Source: an uncultured Bacteroidales bacterium (GTDB lineage Bacteria; Bacteroidota; Bacteroidia; Bacteroidales; F082). Taken from it: a stretch of DNA of 64,000 nucleotides. The notes under the pieces are model-generated. The model did no database searches, had not been told where the DNA came from, and saw only the letters and a list, made by a program, of their open reading frames with translations. Below, piece after piece: positions 25,417 through 35,119 of the stretch. How positions within the stretch are numbered: position 1 is the stretch's first letter; every line of letters begins with the position of its first letter. The position numbers and the translations under genes are program-made. Location: the NCBI GenBank assembly GCA_947303395.1, contig CAMYYD010000008.1:81926-145925 (forward strand), read 5' to 3'.

Positions 25417-26592
25417 TTAAATTAATAATCCTAAAACTCCTAAAATCTTTACACCTGATGTAAAAATTGTAACGGTTTTATCCATTATATCATTAATATT
25501 CCTTTTATTTGATTTATTTTGACCTTCAAGCTCCGCCGTTTGTCTTTGTGCTTCCATCTGATTATGAATAACCAAAGCTTCGCTTGCTTTAAGATTAGTC
25601 TCGGCATTAATGCGTTCTATTGCCAAATTTTCATTTTCCATAAACATTTCATGAGCGCGTTTTGCATCCTCAACATCAATACAATGCATGACATAGCTGT
25701 TAAAAGTACTGTCCGCTTTTGCATAAACACTTGATTTTGGAGAAATAAGCCTCATATATGCCCCTGCTTCCGGATTATATTTGTCACTAACAGCCATAGC
25801 ATCAAGCATTACATAATAATAATCTGTGCTGAATTTGTCATATACTTCATCAAGATATTTTTGGGCAGCTGCAAAACATGTTTTCGCATCTCGAGGAATA
25901 GACTGCAACAACGCATACGCTTTGTCGTATTCCTCCAACTGTACTTGCCGACTAATTTGTGATATTACAGTTGCTTTATTCGCCTCATACCAACTGATAA
26001 TCTTTTTTGATGTCTCATTTATAAAAACCTGGATATCATTATTGTTTTCAATTGATAGAATTGCATTAACGCTCGCCGATTCATCCGTATTCCCCACACC
26101 GGTAACATCTTGAGAAAAACAACCAAAAACATCTCCTGTCAATATATTTGCAATATAAAAGCTTATGTTATAAGCAACATAGTTTTTCTTCGGAATCGTA
26201 CTGGTAATTCCTTTTCGAGTAGAAGTTATTACCCCGGCGAACACAAACGACGGATCTCCGCCATACCCCGCCACCCCATTTTCAGCTGTTATTTGAAGCA
26301 TCCGAGTCGCCATAACCTCCGCCGATTGCATTGTAAAATCTTCAGTAATTTTAGGCACCCTTATTGTCAGTTTAACTGCATTTTTATATTCGGCTGGTGT
26401 CAAAAGCATGTTTAATTCTTTGCGTTTTTGGGCGATAGCCGCCTGCCTTTGCTCGTCTGACATAACACTGCTTTTAGGTTGTGGATTGTACGTTACCCCC
26501 TGAGGCTGCTCGTTTTCCTGACAAGCAAAGCACATTAGAACAATGCCCCAAAGAAACAGTATAATAACACTGAAAACTGTTGGTCTTTTCAT
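25417..26592 (-). CDS. Probable lipoprotein, 391 residues, with C-terminal membrane helix
   Basis: The N-terminus (VILFLWGIVLMCFACQENEQ) has a signal peptide ending near a Cys, a weak lipobox. The middle resembles LPP20/CsgG-like periplasmic folds (IFVFA-type strands; VAGYGGDPSFVFAGVITSTR). A helical part follows (ALLQSIPRDAKTCFAAAQ). The end is a glutamine-rich coiled segment and a hydrophobic helix (VTIFTSGVKILGVLGLLI). It is the second gene of the operon, 8 bases after the DUF6175 gene. Probably part of an envelope complex with its neighbours; function unknown. Confidence 0.6.
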   Translation of the reverse strand: MKRPTVFSVIILFLWGIVLMCFACQENEQPQGVTYNPQPKSSVMSDEQRQAAIAQKRKELNMLLTPAEYKNAVKLTIRVPKITEDFTMQSAEVMATRMLQITAENGVAGYGGDPSFVFAGVITSTRKGITSTIPKKNYVAYNISFYIANILTGDVFGCFSQDVTGVGNTDESASVNAILSIENNNDIQVFINETSKKIISWYEANKATVISQISRQVQLEEYDKAYALLQSIPRDAKTCFAAAQKYLDEVYDKFSTDYYYVMLDAMAVSDKYNPEAGAYMRLISPKSSVYAKADSTFNSYVMHCIDVEDAKRAHEMFMENENLAIERINAETNLKASEALVIHNQMEAQRQTAELEGQNKSNKRNINDIMDKTVTIFTSGVKILGVLGLLI

Positions 26593-26600
26593 AATACAAT

Positions 26601-27653
26601 TTATAATCCGTTAATCATTATATGAACGTTTCCTAATCCTTGAGCTTTATTAGAGCATTTAACTCCACACTCACTACGAAATGTTTTTATCATTTCTCTT
26701 GCCCAATTATAAGAACTATATTGTGTGCCATCTGATTTCAGGACAGGAATTCTAACATTGACAAAATATAACTCGTAATCCGTGTTCGTCTGCATTTTAT
26801 AGGTGCCTTTTTTAGCGTGAAAATCCATATAATCCATAATCCAATCGCTGTATGTATCTCCAGTAATAGACTCACTTGACAAATTGATATTTGATTTTGG
26901 TGAAACAGTAATACGAACCGTTATTTCACGACCATTGGTGACAATATCCTTGAAATACTTACCAATTTCTCTTTCTATATCCTTAATATTTTTACAAAAC
27001 GATTGCACAAAAGTCGTAACAATATCTTTAGTAGATGTTTCTTTTATCGTCTTTGAAGAAAATGCCTTGTTAGTATATGCATCAAAAGCTGTAATAGTGT
27101 ATGATATGTTTTTCTTAAAATTTGGATCCATTACGTCTATTTTGCTGGCGTAATCAAGTTCAATAATTATGTCTGGCGATGCTGTTTGCAGCAATAAAGT
27201 CTTAGCATCCTGCGCAACTCCATCTGCTAAATTTGTCGCCTCCCTGTTTTGAAGCTGTTTCAATGTTTGTTCAAGGTCATTCAACGGATAGTCCATTTGA
27301 ACAAATTCATTTTGAATGATTGAAATAATGGCTTTATTGTCTTTGTTAGCCAATATATATTTGTTATAATCACGATCCAAAAAACTGCCTCCGTTTATCG
27401 AGACTGTTTTAATTGCATCATATAAAAGCAAAAGATTATCACTTGGCAACACCATAATTGAGGGTTTTGCCTGTTCAATAGCGTTAACAACAGTGTTTTC
27501 TTTTATTTCAGCTGCATTTCCGTAATTTGTCAGTTTTTGTTGTTGACCGTTATTTTCACATGAATAGCTGATTAGCATAATCAACAAGCACATAGCGCTT
27601 GTTTTAAACGCAAAAAATATTTTATTGACCGTTCTTTTGTATTTTTCAATCAT
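26601..27653 (-). CDS. DUF6175-like lipoprotein, 350 residues
   Basis: The signal peptide ends in LLIMLISYSCENNG, a lipobox-like site. The rest resembles Bacteroidales DUF6175 proteins: KPSIMVLPSDNLLLLYDAIK near the start, then YPLNDLEQTLKQLQNREATN, SPDIIIELDYASKI, SYTITAFDAYTNKAF and DIVTNGREITVRITV. No biochemical role is known for this family. It is the first gene of a four-gene operon and sits directly downstream of structured RNA copy 2. Location is probably the outer or inner membrane, facing the periplasm. Confidence 0.7.
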   Translation of the reverse strand: MIEKYKRTVNKIFFAFKTSAMCLLIMLISYSCENNGQQQKLTNYGNAAEIKENTVVNAIEQAKPSIMVLPSDNLLLLYDAIKTVSINGGSFLDRDYNKYILANKDNKAIISIIQNEFVQMDYPLNDLEQTLKQLQNREATNLADGVAQDAKTLLLQTASPDIIIELDYASKIDVMDPNFKKNISYTITAFDAYTNKAFSSKTIKETSTKDIVTTFVQSFCKNIKDIEREIGKYFKDIVTNGREITVRITVSPKSNINLSSESITGDTYSDWIMDYMDFHAKKGTYKMQTNTDYELYFVNVRIPVLKSDGTQYSSYNWAREMIKTFRSECGVKCSNKAQGLGNVHIMINGL

Positions 27654-27696
27654 TTTGTTATTCTTTTTGTATTATCCAATTTTCCTTTTTGACAAT

Positions 27697-27868
27697 AAAA
27701 AAAACCGTGAAACTTTTTGTTCTGAAACTGAGGTTCGGCAAAACCTTTACTACTGAACAAGAAAGCCCACGGCAATCGTGAGCGTTTCTCCTTTCTTGAA
27801 GTAGTAAAGAACTAAAATTTGCCGATTTCAGTTTCAACAAGAAAAGCGAAAACGCCTTTTTATATGTC
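27697..27868 (-). ncRNA. Structured RNA, copy 2 (novel family candidate)
   Basis: It has the same plan and nearly the same length as copy 1 at 6691-6860. Helices are 27723-27731 with 27828-27836, 27736-27742 with 27818-27824, 27745-27753 with 27801-27809, 27758-27765 with 27791-27798, and the apical stem GCUCACG/CGUGGGC (27783-27777 with 27771-27765). The helix sequences differ from copy 1 but stay paired. Conserved are the GCUUUCUUGUU strand, the AAAGGU and ACCUC joints, and the GCG-UUUUCGC hairpin at the 5' end (27861-27842). An eight-T tract lies at 27704-27697. The apical U-G pair exists only on the minus strand. A promoter lies upstream and the DUF6175 operon starts 43 bases downstream. 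Confidence 0.7.
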
Positions 27869-27923
27869 TTTAAATTCTTTTACTTTTTTCTGTTTCTTAA
27901 TTACTTTTTAGATTTAACCCTGC

Positions 27924-27954
27924 AAAGATAGGGATTTTTTTGAACAAAACAAAA
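27924..27954 (-). promoter_or_regulatory. Promoter of structured RNA copy 2 and the DUF6175 operon
   Basis: The minus strand carries TTTG (27954-27951), a 19-base spacer and TATCTTTG (27931-27924), an ideal Bacteroidota promoter about 55 bases upstream of the RNA. Confidence 0.75.
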
Positions 27955-27997
27955 TTATTTTGAAAATGTGGCTGACATTTCGAAAAATACAAAATCC

Positions 27998-28054
27998 AAC
28001 CGCCTTTGTAGTAGAGTAGCACCGTAATCGGGTTAGCAAACTACAAAGGCGGTT
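27998..28054. terminator. 15-bp-stem hairpin, probable terminator
   Basis: AACCGCCTTTGTAGT (27998-28012) pairs perfectly with ACTACAAAGGCGGTT (28040-28054) around a 27-base loop. It lies 20 bases after the extended ORF6N frame and upstream of the promoter of copy 2. T-rich sequence occurs on both sides. Confidence 0.55.
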
Positions 28055-28074
28055 TCTATTTTTATATCTTCGTC

Positions 28075-28653
28075 CTAATATTCTCCGTTATCTCTCCGTT
28101 TTTGAATGGCATTATATCCTATTTCAGGCAATGGAGATTGTTGCATTCCAATTTGAGTAAGAGTTTCATAAACTTGTTCCAAATCTTGCTGAGAATCTTC
28201 AAGTGCCTTAACTCGCTGTTTTAAATCTTCAACATCTCTTTACGTTGCAATAAGTGGTAACGCATGACGAATAGCCACAAAAGCTCGTGTTATTTTAATA
28301 CTCATGTCGACTGCAATTGAACTATGCAGAACGCTTGACAACATAAGTGCACCATGTTCAGTAAACGCCATTGGTAAAGCCGATTTTGGACGTTTTGCTC
28401 TTGATGTCATCACAAAATGTGATGAGATACTTGCCCATTCTTTTTCAGTAATTTTGAACATAAAATCATCAGGAAAACGTTTAATATTACGCTTTACAGC
28501 TTGATTTAGAGCACGTGTTTCAACTCTGTACAAATCTGCTAAATCAAAATCAAGCATTACACGTAACCCTCGCAATTCAAAAATCTTTTGTTTAATAGCT
28601 TCTAACCCATCATTAGGATTACATTCATTTTCGTAAAACTCATTGTTTGCCAT
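28075..28653 (-). pseudogene. ORF6N domain protein interrupted by an in-frame TAA
   Basis: Residues 1-137 (28653-28243) hold an ORF6N domain (IFELRGLRVMLDFDLADLYR, RNIKRFPDDFMFKITEKEW, AFTEHGALMLSSVLHS). After IRHALPLIAT comes TAA (28242-28240). The frame then continues with RDVEDLKQRVKALEDSQQDL and EQVYETLTQIGMQQSPLPEI, stopping at 28075. Relatives run straight through this joint, often with Glu, so a GAA to TAA change would explain it. This is the second ORF6N gene in the window cut at the border between the N-terminal domain and the tail. The short form may still be functional. Confidence 0.75.
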
Positions 28654-28816
28654 ACTTTATATTTTTAATTGTTAAACAATATAATCACTTCGCTATTCTG
28701 CGAATTCTCATCCCATTATTTCTGTTTTACGATGCTCTTTTAGTTTCGATTCTAATTCAAGTGCAAAATTATAAAAAAAACTTCAAACTCCACACTACAA
28801 ACTTCAAACTATTTTG

Positions 28817-28824
28817 TATCTTTG
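28817..28824 (+). promoter_or_regulatory. -7 promoter element for purL
   Basis: TATCTTTG lies 20 bases before the ATG at 28845, with GCGCC following, as is common at Bacteroidales start sites. Confidence 0.7.
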
Positions 28825-28844
28825 CGCCTTGAAAAATTAATACC

Positions 28845-31800
28845 ATGATAATCTTTTTCAAAACCCGTCAGAACACTGTCATCGCTGTTGAAAGCGTTGA
28901 AAATCACAATGATAACGATATCAAAAAATTTAACTGGCTCTTCGGCGACGCCACAAAAATTGAAGAAAATGTCGTCAAAGGCTTCTTCTTCGGTCCACGC
29001 CGCGAGATGATAACCCCTTGGAGCACCAACGCCGTCGAAATAACTCAAAACATGGGCATTCGCGGCGTTTCTCGTATCGAGGAATTCCATCCCGTCGAGG
29101 AAAACGACAACAGCTTCGACCCGATGCTGCAAAACAAATACCACGACCTCGACCAGAACGTGTTTTTCATCGACCGCAAGCCTGAGCCGCTGAAATATAT
29201 CACCGACATCGACGCCTACAACAACGAGGAAGGTCTCGCACTCAGCCAGGAAGAGATTGATTATCTGAAAGGTATAAGCAAAAAGATAGGCCGCGCCCTC
29301 ACCGACTCGGAGGTCTACGGCTTCGCACAGGTCAACTCGGAGCACTGCCGCCACAAAATCTTCAACGGCACCTTTATTATTAATGGCAAGGAGATGCCCG
29401 ACACTCTCTTCGCGCTCATCAAGAAGACCTCGAAAACCAACACCAACCGCCTCGTTTCGGCCTACAAAGACAACGTCGCCTTCATCCTCGGACCGAAGGT
29501 CGAACAGTTTGCGCCGGCAACACAGCATAAAGCCGACTTCTTCAAAATCAAAGATATAGACACTGTTATTTCTGTTAAAGCAGAAACACATAACTTCCCA
29601 ACCACTGTCGAGCCGTTCAACGGAGCAGCTACTGGCACCGGCGGTGAGATTCGTGACCGTCTTGCTGGCGGTAGAGGCTCGATTCCGTTGGCAGGAACAG
29701 CTGTTTACATGACTTGCTACCCTCGTAACGACGAAAGTCGCGAGTGGGAAGACAACTTCAAGGCGCGTCCGTGGCTCTACCAGACCCCTGAAGAGCTGCT
29801 CATCAAGGCTTCGAACGGCGCATCTGACTTCGGAAACAAGTTCGGACAGCCGCTCATCAACGGATCGCTCCTCACCTTCGAACATAGCGAAAACGACAAT
29901 AAAACCAACGACTACGGCTACGACAAGGTCATCATGCTCGCAGGCGGCATCGGATTTGCTCCAGCCGACGACAGCATGAAGGAAGACCCTGAGCCGGGCG
30001 ACCTCATCATCGTTCTTGGCGGCGATAACTACCGCATCGGAATGGGCGGCGCCGCGGTCTCGAGCGTGGGTACAGGTCAGTATTCCAACGCCATCGAGCT
30101 CAACGCCGTGCAGCGTGCCAACCCTGAGATGCAGAAACGTGTGGCTAACGTCATCCGCGCCATGGTGGAGAACGACAGCAACCCAGTTCGTTCGATCCAC
30201 GACCACGGCGCCGGCGGTCACCTCAACTGCCTCAGCGAGCTCATCGACAAGAGCGGCGGCACAGTTTACGTCGATAACCTTCCTGTCGGCGACCCTACAC
30301 TTTCCGACAAGGAAATCATCGGAAACGAGTCGCAGGAACGTATGGGACTCCTTGTAAACAAACAAGATACGGAGATCATCCGCCAGACTGCTGAACGCGA
30401 GCGCGCACCTTATTATATGGTTGGCGAATCGACCGACGACCAGCGTTTGAGATTTGTCCGCAAAAACGGCGTAAATCCTATCGATCTGAGTCTTTCCGAC
30501 TTCTTCGGAAGCGCTCCAAAGACCGTTTTGACCGACAACGACGTCGATTACAAATTCAAGAAAGTTGAATATCAAAATAATAAATTCGAAGATTACCTCA
30601 AGAAGGTGCTTCAGCTCGAAGGCGTAGCTTGCAAAGACTGGCTCACTAACAAGGTTGACCGCTCGGTTACAGGTCGCGTCGCCTTGCAGCAGTGCGCCGG
30701 CGAGGTGCAGCTTCCACTCACCGACCTTGGCATCATGGCACTTGACTATCAAGGTGTTAGAGGCATCGGAACAGCACTCGGACACGCTCCTGCAGCAGCT
30801 TTGATAAGCCCTGAAGCAGGCTCGAGACTCTCTGTGGCTGAGTCACTTACCAACTTGGTTTGGGCACCTATCGAAGAAAACCTCAAAGGCGTTTCGTTGA
30901 GCGCCAACTGGATGTGGCCAGCCAAGAACCAGGGCGAGAACGCACGACTTTATCGCGCCGTTAAAGCATTGAGCGACTTCGTGTTAGCACTTGGCATCAA
31001 CGTCCCGACAGGTAAAGACTCGCTCTCGATGACGCAGAAATACAAAAACGGTCAGAAGGTCCTTGCTCCTGGCACCGTCATAGTGACAGCAGCAGGCGAA
31101 GTCACCGACATCCGTAAAGCTGTTAAGCCAGTGGTTGTCAACGACAAAGACAGCGAAATTCTGTACATCGACTTCTCGAAAGACGCATTCAAACTCGGAG
31201 GCAGCAGCTTCGCGCAGATCATCAACAGAGTCGGTGAAAGCACACCAGATATCGTTGATACTGAATACTTTAAGAAGTGCTTCAACACCTTACAGAAACT
31301 CCTCGAGCAGAAACTCGTCCTCGCAGGTCACGACGTGTCGGCAGGCGGCTTGATCACCACCTTGCTTGAGATGACATTCGCCAACAACGAAGGCGGCATG
31401 GACATCGACCTAAGCGCACTCGGCAACGACCTCATCAGCGTAGCGTTCAGCGAGCAACCAGCTGTCGTTATCCAAGTTAAAGATAAGAAAGCCAAGGAGT
31501 TACTCGATAAAGAAGGCATCAAATATGCTGTCATCGGAAAGCCAAACAGCAAGCGCAGCATCAATCTTAAGAAAGACAAAGAGTCTTATGAATTGGATAT
31601 CAATGCTTTGCGCAACCTTTGGTACAAGAGTTCATATCTCTTAGACAGGAAACAAAGTGGCGAGGCGAAGGCTAAAGAGCGTTTCGAAAACTATAAGAAT
31701 CAGGCACTTAAGTTTGATTTCGGCAGCTTCACCGGCAAGGCCAAGGATTTGGGCATCGACATGCACCGTCGCACTCCTACAGGCGTGAAGGCAGCTATAA

Positions 31801-32537
31801 TCCGTGAGAAAGGCTGCCAATGTGACCGCGAGATGGCTTACGCACTCTACACTGCCGGCTTCGATGTCAAGGACGTGCACATGACCGACCTCGTAAGCGG
31901 CCGCGAAGACCTCAGCGACGTGAATATGATAGTGTTTGTTGGCGGTTTCAGCAACTCCGACGTTCTCGGTTCGGCAAAAGGCTGGGCTGGAGCGTTCCTC
32001 TTCAACGAGAAGGCACGCATGGCTCTCGAGAACTTCTACAAACGTCCGGATACCATGAGTCTCGGCGTCTGCAACGGCTGCCAGCTCATGACCGAGCTTA
32101 ACCTCATCTACCCTGACCATGACAAGCATCCGCGCATGATTCACAACGACTCGCATAAGTTCGAGTCGGGATTCGTGAACGTGAACATCGCCGACAGCAA
32201 CAGCATCATGCTTTCGAGCCTCAAAGGCCGTCGTCTCGGTGTGTGGATCGCCCACGGCGAGGGCAAGTTCAACTTCCCATACGGCAAGGAGAAATACAAC
32301 ATCGCGTTGACCTACAGCTATGACGGATACCCAGCCAATCCTAACGGTTCGCCATGGTCCGTGGCCGGCATCTGCTCTGCCGACGGCCGTCATCTCGCGA
32401 TGATGCCTCACCTCGAAAGAGCGTTCCTCCCATGGCAGTGGGCTTACTATCCGCAGAACCGCAAAGACGATGAAGTGGCGCCGTGGATTGAAGCGTTTGT
32501 GAATGCAAAAGAATGGATTAAGAAAAATAAAAAGTAG
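28845..32537 (+). CDS. purL: Phosphoribosylformylglycinamidine synthase, single-chain form
   Basis: The 1230-residue enzyme converts FGAR, ATP and glutamine into FGAM, step four of purine synthesis. The N-terminal linker region is followed by two AIR-synthase-like halves ([83 protein letters not shown]). A C-terminal class I glutaminase domain follows ([13 protein letters not shown] with nucleophile C1076, [23 protein letters not shown]). Length matches large PurL, so no separate PurS/PurQ is needed. It is monocistronic and cytoplasmic. The long antisense frame opposite it is a codon-bias shadow. Confidence 0.97.
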   Translation: MIIFFKTRQNTVIAVESVENHNDNDIKKFNWLFGDATKIEENVVKGFFFGPRREMITPWSTNAVEITQNMGIRGVSRIEEFHPVEENDNSFDPMLQNKYHDLDQNVFFIDRKPEPLKYITDIDAYNNEEGLALSQEEIDYLKGISKKIGRALTDSEVYGFAQVNSEHCRHKIFNGTFIINGKEMPDTLFALIKKTSKTNTNRLVSAYKDNVAFILGPKVEQFAPATQHKADFFKIKDIDTVISVKAETHNFPTTVEPFNGAATGTGGEIRDRLAGGRGSIPLAGTAVYMTCYPRNDESREWEDNFKARPWLYQTPEELLIKASNGASDFGNKFGQPLINGSLLTFEHSENDNKTNDYGYDKVIMLAGGIGFAPADDSMKEDPEPGDLIIVLGGDNYRIGMGGAAVSSVGTGQYSNAIELNAVQRANPEMQKRVANVIRAMVENDSNPVRSIHDHGAGGHLNCLSELIDKSGGTVYVDNLPVGDPTLSDKEIIGNESQERMGLLVNKQDTEIIRQTAERERAPYYMVGESTDDQRLRFVRKNGVNPIDLSLSDFFGSAPKTVLTDNDVDYKFKKVEYQNNKFEDYLKKVLQLEGVACKDWLTNKVDRSVTGRVALQQCAGEVQLPLTDLGIMALDYQGVRGIGTALGHAPAAALISPEAGSRLSVAESLTNLVWAPIEENLKGVSLSANWMWPAKNQGENARLYRAVKALSDFVLALGINVPTGKDSLSMTQKYKNGQKVLAPGTVIVTAAGEVTDIRKAVKPVVVNDKDSEILYIDFSKDAFKLGGSSFAQIINRVGESTPDIVDTEYFKKCFNTLQKLLEQKLVLAGHDVSAGGLITTLLEMTFANNEGGMDIDLSALGNDLISVAFSEQPAVVIQVKDKKAKELLDKEGIKYAVIGKPNSKRSINLKKDKESYELDINALRNLWYKSSYLLDRKQSGEAKAKERFENYKNQALKFDFGSFTGKAKDLGIDMHRRTPTGVKAAIIREKGCQCDREMAYALYTAGFDVKDVHMTDLVSGREDLSDVNMIVFVGGFSNSDVLGSAKGWAGAFLFNEKARMALENFYKRPDTMSLGVCNGCQLMTELNLIYPDHDKHPRMIHNDSHKFESGFVNVNIADSNSIMLSSLKGRRLGVWIAHGEGKFNFPYGKEKYNIALTYSYDGYPANPNGSPWSVAGICSADGRHLAMMPHLERAFLPWQWAYYPQNRKDDEVAPWIEAFVNAKEWIKKNKK

Positions 32538-33650
32538 TTATATCAGCTTCTTCAAATCCTCCATATCCGGCAAGGCTTCCCGAAGTCTTGCCGGAAGTTC
32601 TTTTGATGTACGATAAGTCGCGACACCCATTGGTTTCGAGGTATCTGAAAACGATAGTTGTACAATCTCTTCATTTTTCGATTTACACAAAATTATTCCA
32701 ATTGACGGATTCTCATCTGGGAGTTTCACATATTTATCCAATGCTGCAAGATAAAAATTGAGTTTCCCAGTATATTCAGGCTTAAACTCACCTCTTTTTA
32801 ATTCAAAAGCCACCAAGCTTCTCAGCTTACGCGAATAAAAAAGCAGATCGACGAAATATTCCTTTCCTGCCACTTCCACTCGGAACTGATTGCCGATGTA
32901 AGCGAAATCGGAACCAAAAGCCATTATAAAATTCTTGATATTTCTGATGATCTCGTTTTCAATAACACGTTCATCAACTACATCATCATTTTCAACATCA
33001 ACAAAATCAATCACATAGTTATCTTTAAATGACTGCAGTGCCTTTTGTTTAAACTTCGATTCATTGAGAGTTGTCTCAAAATTAGTCTGATGAATTTTGC
33101 CTTCTTTCTCGTAAAGGTTTTCGTTGATGTGGTATCTTGTTGTATCAACATCCCAGAACTCAGATGCACATCTTCTGATATAAAACAATCGCTCTTTAAA
33201 TGATTTAGTTTTCGATAATATTACATTATGATTCGTAAAACTAACATTTAAAAAAGCATTCAAATCGTCGTCGGTAAATTCGTCAGTTGACAACTGACGA
33301 ATTTCTAACTCTTTGACTATTATCCGATTAAAATCGTCAGTTGATAATTGACGATTTTCAAAAACATCTTCCCAACCTTCATAAAAGAGCCTCATCAACT
33401 TAATATTTGTTTCTGAATACCCCCTTAATCCCGGCAATTCTTTTTGCAATAGCTCGGAAATGATTTTGATTGCATTGCTGCCCCACTTTGCTGTACGGCT
33501 ATTAATTGAAATGAACCTGCCGATGGCATAATTCAGATATAGCACTTCCTTATTGACGTGCTGTGCTGCGCGGTAACGGCTTTTGGTTATCGCGTCTTTC
33601 ATGGCTTTTACCGCCTCCATATAATCTTTTGTAATCATCAAAGATTCCAT
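32538..33650 (-). CDS. YhcG/DUF1016 family protein with PDDEXK nuclease domain (1)
   Basis: The 370-residue protein has the DUF1016 N-terminal helical domain (VLYLNYAIGRFISINSRT, ISELLQKELPGLRGYSETNI). The C-terminal nuclease-like domain has GKEYFVDLLFYSRKLRSLVA and AFELKRGEFKPEYTGKLNFY. The Asp of FVDLLFY and the Glu-x-Lys of FELK fit the PDDEXK core. Family members are putative nucleases, often linked to mobile DNA. The gene converges on purL, touching its stop codon, and has its own promoter at 33719-33726. A second family member lies at 56421-57446. Confidence 0.85.
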   Translation of the reverse strand: MESLMITKDYMEAVKAMKDAITKSRYRAAQHVNKEVLYLNYAIGRFISINSRTAKWGSNAIKIISELLQKELPGLRGYSETNIKLMRLFYEGWEDVFENRQLSTDDFNRIIVKELEIRQLSTDEFTDDDLNAFLNVSFTNHNVILSKTKSFKERLFYIRRCASEFWDVDTTRYHINENLYEKEGKIHQTNFETTLNESKFKQKALQSFKDNYVIDFVDVENDDVVDERVIENEIIRNIKNFIMAFGSDFAYIGNQFRVEVAGKEYFVDLLFYSRKLRSLVAFELKRGEFKPEYTGKLNFYLAALDKYVKLPDENPSIGIILCKSKNEEIVQLSFSDTSKPMGVATYRTSKELPARLREALPDMEDLKKLI

Positions 33651-33718
33651 AAATCTATAATTAAACTGTTAAACAAATAAAACTATGATAACATCCACTT
33701 TATCGGAGTTTCATGATG

Positions 33719-33726
33719 CAAAAATA
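33719..33726 (-). promoter_or_regulatory. -7 promoter element for the YhcG gene (1)
   Basis: The minus strand reads TATTTTTG 69 bases before the start at 33650. Confidence 0.5.
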
Positions 33727-33789
33727 CATAATTTTACCGACTTTATCAAGATTTTTTCAAATAATTTCTATTGTATTTCGATTTTTTAC

Positions 33790-33797
33790 TATCTTTG
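33790..33797 (+). promoter_or_regulatory. -7 promoter element for the structured leader at 33.8-34.06 kb
   Basis: TATCTTTG, followed within 30 bases by the AGACATAT element that also precedes structured RNAs 1 and 2. Confidence 0.6.
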
Positions 33798-33824
33798 TAG
33801 CGTTGTTTGTCGTTGCAAACAGCA

Positions 33825-34057
33825 GACATATTAAGAAAAGGCGTTGTACTACGCTTTATCTGCGGCTACTCGAATCTGGTAAATTCAAATCATCCGCAAG
33901 GTAGAGCAATTAGCGACGTTCACTTGTATGATTATACATTTTCCAAAATTTGTATATCTTACAGCGTGGGCTTCGGTGTTGCTTATCCTCGGATGATGGG
34001 CATACCAGAGCCTGAGTAGCGGGGTGAGCAAAGTTCTGACTCCCACGCTTCTTTTTT
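33825..34057 (+). ncRNA. Structured leader or small RNA ending in an intrinsic terminator (third candidate)
   Basis: After the promoter come GACATATTAAG, a GCGT-loop-ACGC hairpin (33836-33857), as in copies 1 and 2, and then about 110 bases of mixed structure. A long terminal fold follows. AGCGTGGG (33963-33970) can pair with CCCACGCT (34042-34049), and TTGCTTATCC (33979-33988) with GGGGTGAGCAA (34021-34031). CTCGG pairs with CCTGAG inside. TTTTTT at 34052-34057 completes a terminator. AGCGGGGTGAG can instead pair with CTCCCACGCT, so two exclusive folds exist. Sequence similarity to copies 1 and 2 is limited to the 5' end, so family membership is uncertain. The gene at 34122 starts 64 bases downstream. 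Confidence 0.55.
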
Positions 34058-34121
34058 GTATGTTCCTAAACAATTGATTAACAAATTTCGGGATTGGGAG
34101 CTCCCATAAATGAGTAGGACT

Positions 34122-34856
34122 ATGAAAACTCAAAAGCTATTCCTAATCGTCTCGCTGCTTTTCGTAGCAGGTATTACCAAAGCACAAGATGTCATTGTTA
34201 AAAAAGACAGCTCAACAATTCTAAGCAAAGTAATTGAAGTCAGTAGTTCCGAAATTAAATACAAAAAATGGTCAAATTTAGATGGACCTACGTATTCGAT
34301 TAGTCGTAGTGAGATTGTAAGTATCAACTATCAAAATGGAGAAGTCGAAAAGTTTGAAAACAGTTCATCTAATCCTACAATTATACAACAAAACAACAGC
34401 TCCAAGAATGGATACATGGAACGCGACGGTAATAGTTTAACACTTGATGGACGTTATATGTCAGATGAAGAAGTTCATGCACTCGTTGGAGATGCCAACT
34501 ACAAAACTTATATGAGTGCAAAAAGACAAATAAATGGTGGAGGATTTTTTACAGCAACATTCATTATTTCATTAGTTGGAACTGTAGGATTGGCAGCATA
34601 TTCCATTACCAATAAAGATCCTTCTCTTTTACAGAGTGTTTATATCACTGGTGCAGTTGCGGATATCAGTTTATTATTAATGTGTATTCTCAATGGTGCT
34701 GGTAAAGGACGTATGGATTGGGTAGCAAATGAATACAACAGAAAAAATAGTGGTTATGGGTATTCGTATAATCTTTCTCCATCAATTATGACAAGTAAAA
34801 CGCCACAACTGCAAAACAGTTACGGTTTGGGAGTGACATTTAGTTTGAAGTTCTAA
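34122..34856 (+). CDS. Exported protein with KDGST-like beta domain, 244 residues
   Basis: The signal peptide is MKTQKLFLIVSLLFVAGITK, ending before AQD. The next 60 residues (DVIVKKDSSTILSKVIEV, SEIKYKKWSNLDGPTYSISR, IVSINYQNGEVEKF) match a short beta-rich module common in Bacteroidota exported proteins. Two hydrophobic stretches near 150-200 (GGGFFTATFIISLVGTVGLA) suggest membrane insertion. The end YGLGVTFSLKF has the alternating pattern and final Phe of an outer-membrane strand. The start at 34122 is preferred to the ATG at 34110 because the signal peptide begins there. Function unknown. Confidence 0.65.
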   Translation: MKTQKLFLIVSLLFVAGITKAQDVIVKKDSSTILSKVIEVSSSEIKYKKWSNLDGPTYSISRSEIVSINYQNGEVEKFENSSSNPTIIQQNNSSKNGYMERDGNSLTLDGRYMSDEEVHALVGDANYKTYMSAKRQINGGGFFTATFIISLVGTVGLAAYSITNKDPSLLQSVYITGAVADISLLLMCILNGAGKGRMDWVANEYNRKNSGYGYSYNLSPSIMTSKTPQLQNSYGLGVTFSLKF

Positions 34857-34858
34857 AA

Positions 34859-35084
34859 GTGCCGAAGGCACGACACTTCAATTACCCCGCACAAGCACAG
34901 CGCAGTGTGGGGGCCTCGCAGAGACTGGACATCCCCAAAATAATGGTGAGGCGCGCCGGAACGGCGCGCCTCACCATTTTAATATATAATATCCCATCAC
35001 AAATCGCCCCAGGCGATGCCTGGGGCTAATAAAATAGCGTGCCTTCAGCACGCTTAGTCTTCCTCGTTTTTGTGCCTGCGGCAC
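34859..35084. repeat. Cluster of five palindromes, also acting as terminator region
   Basis: In order these are GTGCCGAAGGCAC (34859-34871), a perfect 17-3-17 palindrome with GGCGCGCCG arms (34942-34978), and GCCCCAGGC/GCCTGGGGC (35006-35026). AGCGTGC/GCACGCT (35036-35054) and GTGCCTGCGGCAC (35072-35084) follow. The cluster separates the convergent exported-protein gene and holA. It is likely a dispersed-repeat hotspot that can also stop transcription from both sides. Confidence 0.65.
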
Positions 35085-35119
35085 TTTTTATCTTCACTCC
35101 CTCTTTTCTCTGTTATCTA

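Noticed and set aside
28809..30785. A 658-codon open frame opposite purL
   Set aside because: It lies wholly antisense to purL, has no promoter or recognisable domain, and arises from the codon bias of the real gene.
31641..32411. A 256-codon frame opposite the end of purL, and long frames opposite hcp and the T9SS genes
   Set aside because: All are antisense shadows of confident genes with no initiation signals.
33850..33905. A tRNA-like TTCAAATC loop in the third leader
   Set aside because: No acceptor stem, anticodon arm or CCA fits around it.
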